Below, piece by piece: positions 35,261-44,758 of a stretch of DNA of 64,000 nucleotides. Under the pieces are notes generated by a model. That model saw only the letters and a program-made list of their open reading frames with translations. It did not search any database and had not been told where the DNA came from. Each line of letters begins with the position of its first letter. Within the stretch, counting starts at the first letter, position 1. Position numbers and translations under genes: made by a program. This DNA comes from Bradyrhizobium sp. 200 (GTDB taxonomy: Bacteria > Pseudomonadota > Alphaproteobacteria > Rhizobiales > Xanthobacteraceae), in assembly GCF_023100945.1 (NCBI RefSeq), contig NZ_CP064689.1, forward strand, positions 6,926,001 to 6,990,000. Direction: 5' to 3'.

Positions 35261-37759
35261 TCAACGTGCTATGAACAACTCTCGGGCGACCAAATCTTCG
35301 ATCTTACGCCATTCACCTTTCACTCGGGTACGATTCGGGTCGTAGAATGCGCGAAGGGATGCGATGGCAGCGTGCCTTTCACCTGCAATCTCTATCTCAA
35401 AAGATCCTTCAGCCAGCCATTCGGCCGTCACTCCGCGCTCCGAGCGTAGATATCCCATGCCAACGCCGCAGCCCAGGGTATGGCCGAAGCCTGCGGAGCG
35501 CAGGTAGCCCACGAGCGATCCGTTGCGCCAGACTGGCTCTGTTCCGAACATGAGGGGCGCCGCCCGGGGCGCGGCTAATTGCACAAGGCGTCGGCGCGGA
35601 CTCTGCCCGCGCTGTGATTCAAGAACCGCCCGTCCAATGAAATCCTCAGCCTTGTTCCAGGCGACCGTGAATCCCAGTCCCGCTTCGAGCGGCGAATCTT
35701 CGTCACTTACATCCGCGCCCCAGTCGCGGTAACCCGCTTCAAGACGCAACGTGTTCAGTGCCACGTAACCCGCGTGGCGCAGATCGAGGTCGCGTCCCAC
35801 GGCGATCAACGCGTCGTAGACACCCAGCGCCTGTTCGGTCGGGACGTGCAGCTCCCATCCGAGTTCTCCCACAAAGGTCATGCGAAAAGCGAGCGCCATG
35901 CCATACCCAATTTCGACTTCTTGGGCTGTCGCGAAGGGAAATGCAGCATCGGAAAAATCCGTCGGACTCACGCGCGTGAGCAGCTCTCGCGAACGCGGGC
36001 CCATGACGGAAAGGCATGTGTACCCCGACGAGACGTCGGTGACGAATACGTGTCCCGCACCCTTGGCATGTGTTCGCAGCCAAGCGAGATCCCGGATGCG
36101 CTGCACCGCCGCCGTAACCACCAAAAATTCCTCATCGCCTGTTCGTGCGATCGTGACGTCGGACTCCATGCCGCCTCGCTCATTGAGCCATGGCGTGTAC
36201 ACGATGCGGCCCATCGGAACATCAACGTCATTGGTGGAGAGGCGCTGGAGAAGAGCCAGCGCGTCACGGCCCTGCACCAGTAGGTGCGCAAAGGACGTCT
36301 GATCAAACAGTGTGACCCCGGAACGAGTCGCCTCGTGTTCCGCCCCGCTCGCCCTGAACCAGTCGTCCCGAGAAAACGTGGCGTGAGCGTTCGCCGGCGT
36401 CTCAGGCGCAGCAAACCATTGCGCCCGCTCCCACCCGGCAGCCTCGCCGAACTTCGCTCCAGCGGCTGCCAGCCGATCGTGCAGCGGCGAGACGCGCACG
36501 TTGCGAGCCGTCTCCGGTGACTTGTGAGGCCAGTGCAGGGCGTAAAGGAGCCCAACCGCTTCGCCCGTTCGATCGCGCAGATATCGTCGGTTGCGCTGGA
36601 ATGGCATGGCACGTCGCACGTCCATTTCCCAATAGTCACTGGCGGGCACACCAGTCGACATCCACTCAGCCATAACCTTGCCAGCGCCACCGGAAGACTC
36701 GATGCCGCACGAATTAAAGCCGGAGGCGACATAGAGCCCATCGATATCAGGCGCAGGCCCTAACAGGAATCGATTGTCGGGCGTGAAGCTCTCCGGGCCA
36801 TTGAAGTTCAGCTGCAGCCCCACATTTTCTAGCGCCGGCATGCGTCTCATGGCATTGGCGAGGTGAGACTCGATATGCTCGAAGTCGTCGGGCAACGAAT
36901 CGAAACTGAACTCACGCGGGATCCCCTCCATACCCCAGGGCTTCCCCTTGGGTTCGAAGAAACCTACGAGCAATTTGCCAGCATCTTCCTTTGCGTAGAA
37001 GCACGCATCAAGATCACGTACCGTGGGAGTATCGGGTGACAAACCTGAAATGGACTCTGTCACGACGTAGAAATGCTCTGCCGCATGCAGCGGCACCGTC
37101 CAATTCAGTTCGGCAGCCAACGCCCGGCTCCACATCCCCGCGCAGATGACGGCCCTTTCGGTGCGCACGATGGCTTCCGCGGTCTGAACACCGGAAATCC
37201 TTCCTTTTTCGACCAGGACGCGCGTCACGGGAGTCCGCTCCAGGATTTTCGCTCCGCCCTTCCGCGCGCCGGCCGCGAAAGCGCGCGCCGTGTCCACCGG
37301 ATTCGTCTTGCCATCAGAGGGGATCCATGCCGCGCCAAGTACATCTGCCACATCGAGCAAGGGCACACGTCGCCTGGCTTCGGCAGCATCGATGATCTCG
37401 ACGTCGAGGCCAAAGGAGCGCCCCATCGATGCACCTCGCTTAAGCTCCTCGAGCCGCTCGGGCGTCGCCGCGACGGTAATCGACCCACATTGCCGAAAGC
37501 CGGTGTGCTGCCCGGTCAGCTCCTCAAGCTCTCGGAACAACCCCGCGGTGTACTGAGCCAGCTTCGCCATGTTCTCGCTGGCTCGAAGCTGGGTGACTAG
37601 TCCGGCCGCGTGCCAAGTGGTCCCGCAGGTCAGCTGGTCGCGTTCGAGCAGCAGAACGTCCCGATGCCCGAGCCGAGTGAGGTGATAGGCGATGGATAGA
37701 CCAATGATGCCACCGCCGATGATGACGTATTCCGCGTGGGAGGGCAGCTTGCTTTGCAT
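35261..37759 (-). CDS. Dimethylglycine/sarcosine dehydrogenase-like flavoprotein (DAO-GcvT fusion)
   Basis: 832-residue bidomain enzyme. The N-terminal DAO domain has the FAD motif YVIIGGGIIGLSIAYHLTRLG and RDQLTCGTTWHAAGLVTQ, where the His in TWHAAG is the typical covalent-flavin position. A middle FAO_M-like part is followed by a folate-binding GcvT domain (about 430-825: SGVTLFDQTSFAHLLVQG, MGRIVYTPWLNERGGMESD, GELGWELHVPTEQALGVYD, GYVALNTLRLEAGYRDWG). Such enzymes oxidatively demethylate dimethylglycine or sarcosine and transfer formaldehyde to THF. Stop is 68 bases before purU. Box upstream at 38098 about 340 bases before the start. Confidence 0.92.
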   Translation of the reverse strand: MQSKLPSHAEYVIIGGGIIGLSIAYHLTRLGHRDVLLLERDQLTCGTTWHAAGLVTQLRASENMAKLAQYTAGLFRELEELTGQHTGFRQCGSITVAATPERLEELKRGASMGRSFGLDVEIIDAAEARRRVPLLDVADVLGAAWIPSDGKTNPVDTARAFAAGARKGGAKILERTPVTRVLVEKGRISGVQTAEAIVRTERAVICAGMWSRALAAELNWTVPLHAAEHFYVVTESISGLSPDTPTVRDLDACFYAKEDAGKLLVGFFEPKGKPWGMEGIPREFSFDSLPDDFEHIESHLANAMRRMPALENVGLQLNFNGPESFTPDNRFLLGPAPDIDGLYVASGFNSCGIESSGGAGKVMAEWMSTGVPASDYWEMDVRRAMPFQRNRRYLRDRTGEAVGLLYALHWPHKSPETARNVRVSPLHDRLAAAGAKFGEAAGWERAQWFAAPETPANAHATFSRDDWFRASGAEHEATRSGVTLFDQTSFAHLLVQGRDALALLQRLSTNDVDVPMGRIVYTPWLNERGGMESDVTIARTGDEEFLVVTAAVQRIRDLAWLRTHAKGAGHVFVTDVSSGYTCLSVMGPRSRELLTRVSPTDFSDAAFPFATAQEVEIGYGMALAFRMTFVGELGWELHVPTEQALGVYDALIAVGRDLDLRHAGYVALNTLRLEAGYRDWGADVSDEDSPLEAGLGFTVAWNKAEDFIGRAVLESQRGQSPRRRLVQLAAPRAAPLMFGTEPVWRNGSLVGYLRSAGFGHTLGCGVGMGYLRSERGVTAEWLAEGSFEIEIAGERHAAIASLRAFYDPNRTRVKGEWRKIEDLVARELFIAR

Positions 37760-38489
37760 TCTACGACTCAGAAAAAATGACTACAGGGAGGGTGTGGGGC
37801 AGCCAGCATCAGCGCGTGGACGCAGTTGCGCTCATAGGCGCTGACCATACCGAGGCTGGCTGCGCGGCACGTCGTGAGCCAGTGGCGCGATGTCGAGCGC
37901 TTTTGACACAATTGCCGCGCACGAGGTCCGCTTACCAGCGAATATGGGCGATAGAGCCTGGAGCGCACAAATGTAGGCAAAATCGACCACCCTTTCCGTG
38001 CATTTCGCTTCCGTGACCTGGGTCAAGGATGAAGTTGCATCTGTCCGCCATATTATCGAGCTCCAGATCCGAATTTAATCAATGTAGGCTTCGCGGAGCA
38101 GAAAGTCTGCGCGCGATCGACAAAGCGTGAAGCTTATGTATTGTCGACCTTGGCGCTCGCGCGGGCCTCCGCGAGGTGAGCTGAGGTTGGAAACGATCGG
38201 GCCGGAACGACGCATTGATGTGTTTTGCAAATGTTCAAACCGGCGATCGTCAACAGCTCGAAAAGCGATTGGGATCATGAAGCAGCCAGTGAATAGTTGC
38301 GGGAGCGCTTCGGTACTGCACACCCCCTGCTTCGCTTGGTGAGCCGGAGGGCGCAAATTCTCGAAGTCGCGTCAACATCGCTACTAAATCTCGAGCGGTT
38401 TGCGCCAGCCGATGCAAACACATTTTTCTCGTATCTGGCGCCGACGCCTCAAGTCAATCAGCACAACAAAGCGCCTGCAGAACCATTGG
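37760..38489. other. Upstream region of the dimethylglycine dehydrogenase-like gene
   Basis: About 730 bases between the DAO-GcvT gene and folD. No credible gene is seen; contains the box at 38098 followed by AAGCTTA at 38130. Confidence 0.55.
38098..38113 (+). promoter_or_regulatory. Candidate Lrp-type box (DAO-GcvT/purU operon)
   Basis: GCAGAAAGTCTGCGCG, a nearly symmetric version of the box (GCAGA…TCTGC). AAGCTTA follows 19 bases later at 38130. Confidence 0.5.
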
Positions 38490-39470
38490 CTAAACGGCGG
38501 TGATGTCGCACTTCGCGAGATCATTCCGCGAATTGACCTGTACGAGCCTGTTTTCGGAGGCAGATGGACAAATGTGGTAGCTTTCAGGGTTACCCACCAC
38601 TGATAACCCCCGGCGCGACACCGCCGCGCTAACGGTGTTCGCGAGCAAATATGCGACAGTCATGGGCCCGACGCCACCGGGCACTGGCGTTATGTAGCTC
38701 GCGCGCTTGCGCGCCTCAGCGAACGCTACATCTCCGACGAGCTTAGCGGCGCCGGTCGTATCCATCGCACGATTGATGCCGACATCAATGACGATCGCCC
38801 CTTTCTTGAGCCAATCGCCCCGGACCAGGCCCGCGCAGCCGGCGGCAGCGACGACAATGTCAGCCTTTCGACAGAGGTCCGGCAGGTCTCGCGTCTGGAG
38901 CTGAGCACTGGTCACGGTACACCCGGCGTCGCCAAGCAGAAGTCCTAGAGGTTTTCCGACAATATTTGAGCGACCAATGACAACAACTTCGAACCCGTTC
39001 AAGTCGCTCACGACGGTCTTGATGAGATGGACAATCCCGAGCGGGGTGCAAGGGGCGAGAGCCGGCCGCCCCACCGCCAATCGGCCAACATTGTAAGGAT
39101 GAAAGCCGTCCACATCCTTGGCCGGATCGATGGCCTCCAGCACCCGCCAGCGGTCAATGTGCCCGGGCAGTGGAAGCTGAACCAGGATGCCGTCGATGGC
39201 GTCGTTAGCGTTGAGCTCCTCGATCAGTCGCAGCAGCTCGGTCTCGTCAACGTTGCTCGGCAGCAGGAATTGTTGAGACTTGAACCCCACGGCCAGCGCC
39301 TGTTTGGCCTTCGTTTTCACGTAGACCGCACTGGCCGGATCCTTCCCCACCAACACGACGGCCAAGCCCGGGATGACGTTGAATTCGGCTTGGAGCAACG
39401 CCAGATCGCGGGCCACGTGAACCCGAAGAGCCTCCGCGATCGCCTTTCCGTCTATTTGGATAGCATTCAT
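38490..39470 (-). CDS. folD: Bifunctional methylene-THF dehydrogenase/methenyl-THF cyclohydrolase
   Basis: 326-residue FolD, interconverting 5,10-methylene-THF, methenyl-THF and 10-formyl-THF. Motifs: YVKTKAKQALAVGF with the catalytic Lys, GILVQLPLPGHID, VIGRSNIVGKPLGLLLGDAGCTVT for NADP binding, and TPVPGGVGPMTVAYLLANT. Homology begins at ATG 39470 (MNAIQIDGKAIAEAL), although no obvious ribosome-binding site is seen; a 34-residue longer frame to 39572 is unlikely to be translated. About 30 extra C-terminal residues (after RRGLSVVGN) lack family similarity. With the DAO-GcvT enzyme and PurU it completes folate-linked one-carbon disposal. Confidence 0.93.
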   Translation of the reverse strand: MNAIQIDGKAIAEALRVHVARDLALLQAEFNVIPGLAVVLVGKDPASAVYVKTKAKQALAVGFKSQQFLLPSNVDETELLRLIEELNANDAIDGILVQLPLPGHIDRWRVLEAIDPAKDVDGFHPYNVGRLAVGRPALAPCTPLGIVHLIKTVVSDLNGFEVVVIGRSNIVGKPLGLLLGDAGCTVTSAQLQTRDLPDLCRKADIVVAAAGCAGLVRGDWLKKGAIVIDVGINRAMDTTGAAKLVGDVAFAEARKRASYITPVPGGVGPMTVAYLLANTVSAAVSRRGLSVVGNPESYHICPSASENRLVQVNSRNDLAKCDITAV

Positions 39471-40462
39471 GATAGATAACTGAGCATATGCGTCGAGTTC
39501 GCTCTTCCAGTAGCGGCGACCACGATGTTTCTTTTCTCGCCTGCCATCGGCGAGCGGCGGCCGAACAATCATCGATGCAATTAAGATAGACGTATCAGAG
39601 GCAATTATTTCGCAGCATTTCTTGTCAATCGAAGGATTTACTGCATCACAGAGGGACTTCGCGGTGAATTTCCACCTCAGGTCTGGGAGCGACTATGCAG
39701 TACGATCGGATAGACGTCCACATTTCTCCCGATTTTGTTGAAGAATTGCAGGTGTATTGTCCCGTGAACTGATGCGCTTACATCTCCTTCATCGCGGACT
39801 CGCATGCAACGCGCAAAACCCGTCCCCTCGCTTCTCTATTCTATAATTCTGTCGAGACTTCAATTGAGGAGGAGCCTTCCTCAGATCAGTCTTCAAGGAG
39901 ATCAACAGCACTAATAGGAACTCCCGTTCAGTTGCTTGACCGATCGGTGCCCCTGCGGCGTCTGACGTAATGGCTGGCGGCGAAGCCCTGACCGTTACGA
40001 TGAGCGCGGCCTCTCTTTCTCACCTCAAGCCGGGAAACTGCTGCCGGAAGGAATGTTCGCACATTTGCGTCCAGCCTGATTGTACTGCCGCCTGGAAATC
40101 GTAGGCATTCCCACAGCCGCGGGAATGAAGATCGCGGCAGAGCTGAGACCTGATGGCCGAAGAGCTACCCTGAGGCCACGACTTCTCCACCTTCAGGCGC
40201 CTACGGCAGAAGCGAGCGCAGCCGCTACGTTCGGGCAACGTGCGGCTGAACCGGCTGGATCATGGGATCCCCTGCTTGCTCAAGGGCTCTCGCCTCCGTA
40301 ATAAATTCCCCGGCGTCCTCCCACTGTCGCCGCTCCAGGGCTTCCGTTCTCGTGATAGGGCTGACAGAATTCACCATCACTGCTGACCCGCCTTGTTGAT
40401 CGGAAGAGACTGAATTGTGCGGCTCCTCGCACACACGGTCTGTCCCCGTTTCTCATCGCGTC
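39471..40462. other. Region upstream of folD and downstream of the Rieske gene
   Basis: About 990 bases. The only recognised item is the lrp start remnant at 39695. A weak box-like AAGGATTTACTGC lies at 39632. The remainder (39773-40462) shows nothing I can name. Confidence 0.5.
39695..39772 (+). pseudogene. N-terminal remnant of a third lrp gene
   Basis: The reading MQYDRIDVHISPDFVEEL, stopping after 25 codons, opens with the same MQYDRID as lrp copy 1, and the DNA ATGCAGTACGATCGGATAGACG is nearly identical to its start. The rest of the gene is gone. It faces away from folD in the same divergent layout as lrp copy 2 with its aldehyde dehydrogenase. Confidence 0.7.
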
Positions 40463-41707
40463 TTACGCAGCGGCGGCTTTATTGGCCTCAGCCAGATCGA
40501 GATACTTCCGAGCTTCCGCGCAATACCAGTCGGCATAACGTATGAGCATCGGCTCTGCCTCCTGCGAGTAGGGACCGGGCCGGTATCCCTTGCCATTCAC
40601 GCCCCGCTGGTTGACCTCGGAAAGATCCTTATCTTCCTGGTTGGTTTTGGCCCAAAGCGTAGTGAGTCCTTCGATGGTGTAATCGACGCCTTCTTGCGCA
40701 TCCTTATGGACAAACATCTTCCAGGTGACGACGGTCTCTTGCGCTGCTGTCGGCATGGCACTGAACGTGACAACGTAATCGCAAAGCGCGTGCAAATAGG
40801 CATGGGGGTTTAGCGACCAGCGAAACCAGCCGATCTCTGGCTCGCAGAGCAGCTTGCCGACAGAAGGCTTCCCATCCATCGTAAGCGAGTTGCAGCCCGC
40901 CTTGAGTGGAAAGCGATGTGCGCGCCACCATTCCCCTGCCAGAGCGTTGAGCGGCTCTCCTGGCGCCTGCCCCGTCGCTACTCCAGCGGCGGCCATGCGA
41001 GCCGCAAATTCCTCGGCGACCGGACGCCAGCTATCGATATCTCGGCGAGTTGCGAAAGGGTAGGCCGAGGAGGTAAGACTCGCATGACCTACGGCACAGT
41101 GGTAGCATTCATTCGCATTTTCCAGGGCGAGCTTCCAGTTCGCCCGCTCCACGAGCGTGGCCTCATACGCAAGCTTGACATCTGTGAGGCGGCTTGGGGC
41201 CATCATCGGCCCGACCTTCTGTCTGAATTCGTCGAAGGGTGGCGGCTCCTCTGCAAGGCAGACATAGATGGTCCCAGCGACGGATTCGACGTGAATCGGC
41301 AGCAGATGGATGCTCTTACGATCGAAGCTCTCTTGCATCCTGCCGGCCCCCTGCAATGAACCGTCGAGCCGATATGTCCATTGGTGATAGGGACAAACGA
41401 GCCGGGATTTGCGGCCATACCCCGTCTCGCAAATTTGCGCACCACGGTGGCGACAGCTGTTGTGAAAAGCTCGCAGTTCTCCATTATCATCGCGAACCAC
41501 CACGATGGGAGAACGCCCGATCGTCGTAGCCAAGTAACTCCCAGGGACGGGAAGCTCCGCCTCCAGTCCAACGAAGAACCAACAGCGCGCGTGTATGGCC
41601 TCCAGATCGAACTCGAATATTTCCGGATCGGTGTAAAATTCTTGCGGCAAGCTGTACCCCGGGACCCGTGCCTCGAGAAGCTGCCGAACCCGTTTCAGAT
41701 CAATCAT
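40463..41707 (-). CDS. Rieske non-heme iron oxygenase alpha subunit, GbcA/Stc2-like (betaine demethylase type)
   Basis: 414 residues. The Rieske [2Fe-2S] cluster is ligated by Cys85 and His87 in NSCRHRGAQIC and Cys105 and His108 in VCPYHQWTY. The mononuclear-iron domain has ENANECYHCAVGHASL with His203 and His208. Overall length and motif order fit GbcA (glycine betaine demethylase) and Stc2 (stachydrine demethylase), which remove an N-methyl group as formaldehyde. The partner reductase (GbcB-like) is not in this window, so electrons must come from elsewhere. The nearby DAO-GcvT, folD and purU genes strengthen an N-demethylation role. A box lies about 285 bases upstream. Confidence 0.9.
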   Translation of the reverse strand: MIDLKRVRQLLEARVPGYSLPQEFYTDPEIFEFDLEAIHARCWFFVGLEAELPVPGSYLATTIGRSPIVVVRDDNGELRAFHNSCRHRGAQICETGYGRKSRLVCPYHQWTYRLDGSLQGAGRMQESFDRKSIHLLPIHVESVAGTIYVCLAEEPPPFDEFRQKVGPMMAPSRLTDVKLAYEATLVERANWKLALENANECYHCAVGHASLTSSAYPFATRRDIDSWRPVAEEFAARMAAAGVATGQAPGEPLNALAGEWWRAHRFPLKAGCNSLTMDGKPSVGKLLCEPEIGWFRWSLNPHAYLHALCDYVVTFSAMPTAAQETVVTWKMFVHKDAQEGVDYTIEGLTTLWAKTNQEDKDLSEVNQRGVNGKGYRPGPYSQEAEPMLIRYADWYCAEARKYLDLAEANKAAAA

Positions 41708-42706
41708 CGGTCAGTGTCCTTCTGCTGGCTCGCGTATTGCGACTGGATTGAGAACTTCGAAAAATGGGCTACACTTCCGCGTGTTTGATATTTGAGCCCC
41801 GGCGGCGCCCTGCACACGATCGAGCTCGTGAGAGTACATAGGGGAGCCAGCCTATCGCGTTTCATTCGAAGCTCTTCTCGCCGACACACCACTCAATGCC
41901 ACCGGGATACTTAGTCGAACGGAACTTTCATCTTTCTTGGATACTACTGAGCGGCATGAGCCGAATTTTCCCTATTTTGGCCGTCCGTTGCCGAAATTCT
42001 GCGGATGAGGCAAAGCTTTCGTGCGTAATCGTTGACGGTTGAGTCCAAGGCAGAATGGTCGATTCGAAGCTTGGCTATCGGAATCACGCCACGCTCGAGG
42101 AGCACGTGGCCCAAGTGCCTCGTCCGCGGCCACTTGAGCTGCACTAAAGTTCGCGCAGATCGTCGCCTTTGAGCCGCTCACACGCAACTCGCAATCACCG
42201 TTCCAACCTGTATCTTCACCCTGATCGTGTCGGGTATTGCGGGCGAGATATCCGTCCTGGAGTATGCGATGACGCAATCGAAGCGAAGTGCCTCTGACGC
42301 ACCCCGTGAGAGGACAGGTGTTGTGAACAACTGTTGCCTGGCAGCGGCTTTGGACTTCACTCTGCTGGCCAGAAAGGATCAAGGCTGCGAGCACGAAAGA
42401 AGATCTGAGTCGATCGCCGCTCGTGACGGCGCTGGGGCTGTTGTTACGACGGATTTCGATTGCGCCCGCAGCGATATAGCCGCTCAATCTTTCGGCAGTT
42501 GTCGTCGCGGCTTTTATCCCGGGGCCAACATCACTAGACGTTCATAGATATTTGGCCGCTGATGAACGACGCTTGGCCAGTCCCGATTGGCCTCAGGCTG
42601 TAGGTATCATAGTTGCCGCAACCCCAAACGGAGTTCCGATTTGGAGCCGGCTCGGCTGAGGTGCTTGGGCTCTGAGAAAAGCGGCGGAACCTGCCGAAAC
42701 GTCTTC
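41708..42706. other. Intergenic region upstream of the Rieske gene
   Basis: About 1 kb with no supported gene. It holds the box at 41989 and the duplicated promoter block related to 30531-30610. Confidence 0.55.
41989..42004 (+). promoter_or_regulatory. Candidate Lrp-type box (Rieske oxygenase gene)
   Basis: TGCCGAAATTCTGCGG, a full consensus match. AAGCTTTC follows at 42013, 10 bases after the core rather than the 18-20 seen elsewhere, i.e. about one helical turn closer. Confidence 0.55.
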
Positions 42707-43756
42707 TCACGAAAGGGGCTGTGGCTGCGTCACAGGCGCGAGCGAGGCGTCTTCCCCCGTATGCGGCTTGGCCGGGATGTGCGAGGCGGGAGCGCGCACA
42801 TGACAGGCCACGACGCGTCCGTCTGCCATCGGCACCAGAGGTGGCACTTCAAGGCGGCAACGCTCAACCGCGAGCGGGCAACGCGGGTGAAAAGCGCAGC
42901 CACTAGGCGGATTAATTGGGCTTGGCACCTCGCCCTCCACGGGCACCTCAAGCCGAACCCGCGTGGGATCCGGCACCGGAGCGGCCGCAATCAGCGCCTC
43001 AGTATAGGGGTGGACTGGCTTGGCGAAGAGGGCGCCACATGGGGCAAGCTCCACGATCCGCCCGAGATACATCACCGCGACACGATCACCGATATGCTCC
43101 ACAACGCTAAGGTCATGCGAGATAAAAATGAAGGCGATGCCCATCTGCTGCTGGAGATCCATAAGCAGATTCAAGATCTGTGCTTGCACGGAAACGTCAA
43201 GGGCTGACACTGCCTCGTCGGCGATAATGAGCGAGGGCTGAAGAGCCAGCGCCCGCGCGATGCCGAGGCGCTGCCGCTGGCCGCCCGACAACTCGGACGG
43301 AAGTCTGTGCATCATCTCGGGCGACATTCCGACCTTGCTCAGAAGGTCGGCAGCAAGCGCTTTGCGTTGGTTCCTGCTGAGGCGTTCAAAATTCTCGACA
43401 GGTTCAGTAATGATCTGTTCGGCAGTGAGGCGCGGATTGAGGGATGAGTACGGATCCTGAAAGACCATCTGCATCCTGCGGCGCCACGCCCGAAGCGCCT
43501 GCCTCTTCAGACCGGCAATGTCGGTCCCGTCGATCAGCACGCGCCCACTCGTAGGCTCCACGATCCGCATCAAGAGCCGCGCGATGGTGGACTTTCCGCA
43601 ACCGGATTCGCCTACAATGCAGAGCGTTTCACCCGCCTGAACGGAGAAAGATACATCCTCGACCGCCCGCACCACAGGGATGGTCTTTTTCAGGAATCCC
43701 AAGCCAAGAGCATAATGCTTGGTCAAATTCTCAACCTTCAGCAGAGGGGCGCTCAT
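42707..43756 (-). CDS. Peptide ABC transporter ATPase, OppF/DppF type
   Basis: 349-residue ATPase. Walker [11 protein letters not shown], signature ELSGGQRQRLGIARAL, Walker B LIIADEAVSALDVS and the C-terminal oligopeptide-type segment GCAFHPRCPLAVERCRLEVPPL with its cysteines, typical of OppF/DppF and a proposed [4Fe-4S] binding region. ATG 43756 overlaps the oppD-type stop (ATGA). Last gene of the five-gene transporter operon. Confidence 0.93.
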   Translation of the reverse strand: MSAPLLKVENLTKHYALGLGFLKKTIPVVRAVEDVSFSVQAGETLCIVGESGCGKSTIARLLMRIVEPTSGRVLIDGTDIAGLKRQALRAWRRRMQMVFQDPYSSLNPRLTAEQIITEPVENFERLSRNQRKALAADLLSKVGMSPEMMHRLPSELSGGQRQRLGIARALALQPSLIIADEAVSALDVSVQAQILNLLMDLQQQMGIAFIFISHDLSVVEHIGDRVAVMYLGRIVELAPCGALFAKPVHPYTEALIAAAPVPDPTRVRLEVPVEGEVPSPINPPSGCAFHPRCPLAVERCRLEVPPLVPMADGRVVACHVRAPASHIPAKPHTGEDASLAPVTQPQPLS

Positions 43757-44757
43757 GCGCGCGCTACCTCTTCCGAACGCCAGCAAGCCGCGGCATGGCC
43801 AGGCCCGACATCACGCATGGTGGGTTTCTTCTCGCGGCAAATATCTATCGCGAATGGGCAGCGAGGCGCGAAGCTGCAACCGACGATGGGATCATGCAAG
43901 CTTGGCACAATGCCTGGAATCTCTGACAAGCGGCGCCGAGGACCGTGCCGTCGATGAGGCACCGAACGCATGAGTCCCTGAGTGTAGGGGTGCGTTGGGC
44001 GCGCGAACAGATCTATTACGGTCGCTTGCTCCACGATTTGGCCAGCATACATCACGATCACCCGTTGGCATGTTTCGGCTACAACGCTCAGATCATGCGT
44101 GATGAACATTACGGCCGTTCCCATCTGCTTCTTCAGATCGATGATCAGCCGCAGGATCTGCGCCTGGATGGTAACGTCAAGCGCAGTCGTCGGCTCGTCG
44201 GCGATCAATAGTTCCGGTGAGCAGGCAAGAGCCATGGCGATCATGGCACGTTGGCGCATGCCGCCGGACAGTTCGTGGGGATAATTATCTGCGCGACGCT
44301 CCGGGTCCGCGATGCGGACGAGACGGAGCATCTCTTGCGCCTTTTCTCTCGCAACTGAGCGTGAGGCTTTCCTGTGGATCTGCACCGCTTCTGCGATCTG
44401 GCGACCGACAGTGTGAACCGGGTTCAGGCTTGTCATCGGCTCCTGGAAGATCATTGCTATCCGATCGCCACGAATTTTTCGCATCTCGCGTTCAGAGAGC
44501 TTCAGGAGATCGCGTCCGTGAAAGAGGATCTCGCCGCCGATGGTCTTGGCGTTCAGCTTCGGCAGCAGACGAAGAATCGAAAGAGCGGTAACGCTCTTCC
44601 CGCATCCGGATTCGCCGACAACGCCGAGCGTTTCACCACTCCTTACTTCGAAGCTGACACCGCCGAGGGCACGTGTGACGCTTTCTTCGCCGTAAAAGTG
44701 TGTCTCAAGGCCTCGAACTGTCAGAAGGACCTCACCAGTGTTTTTTTGCATGTTCAT
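43753..44757 (-). CDS. Peptide ABC transporter ATPase, OppD/DppD type
   Basis: 334-residue ATPase of the same importer. Walker [17 protein letters not shown], signature [17 protein letters not shown], Walker [17 protein letters not shown], and the C-terminal [20 protein letters not shown] motif. ATG 44757 comes one base after the permease stop; GGCGGAGACG precedes it. In-frame upstream ATGs lie within the permease gene and are not needed. Confidence 0.93.
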   Translation of the reverse strand: MNMQKNTGEVLLTVRGLETHFYGEESVTRALGGVSFEVRSGETLGVVGESGCGKSVTALSILRLLPKLNAKTIGGEILFHGRDLLKLSEREMRKIRGDRIAMIFQEPMTSLNPVHTVGRQIAEAVQIHRKASRSVAREKAQEMLRLVRIADPERRADNYPHELSGGMRQRAMIAMALACSPELLIADEPTTALDVTIQAQILRLIIDLKKQMGTAVMFITHDLSVVAETCQRVIVMYAGQIVEQATVIDLFARPTHPYTQGLMRSVPHRRHGPRRRLSEIPGIVPSLHDPIVGCSFAPRCPFAIDICREKKPTMRDVGPGHAAACWRSEEVARA

Positions 44758-44758
44758 G

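Noticed and set aside
35774..36302. Two overlapping plus-strand frames
   Set aside because: Antisense to the DAO-GcvT gene.
42587..43207. Plus-strand frame of 206 codons
   Set aside because: Opposite the OppF-type ATPase with intact Walker motifs.
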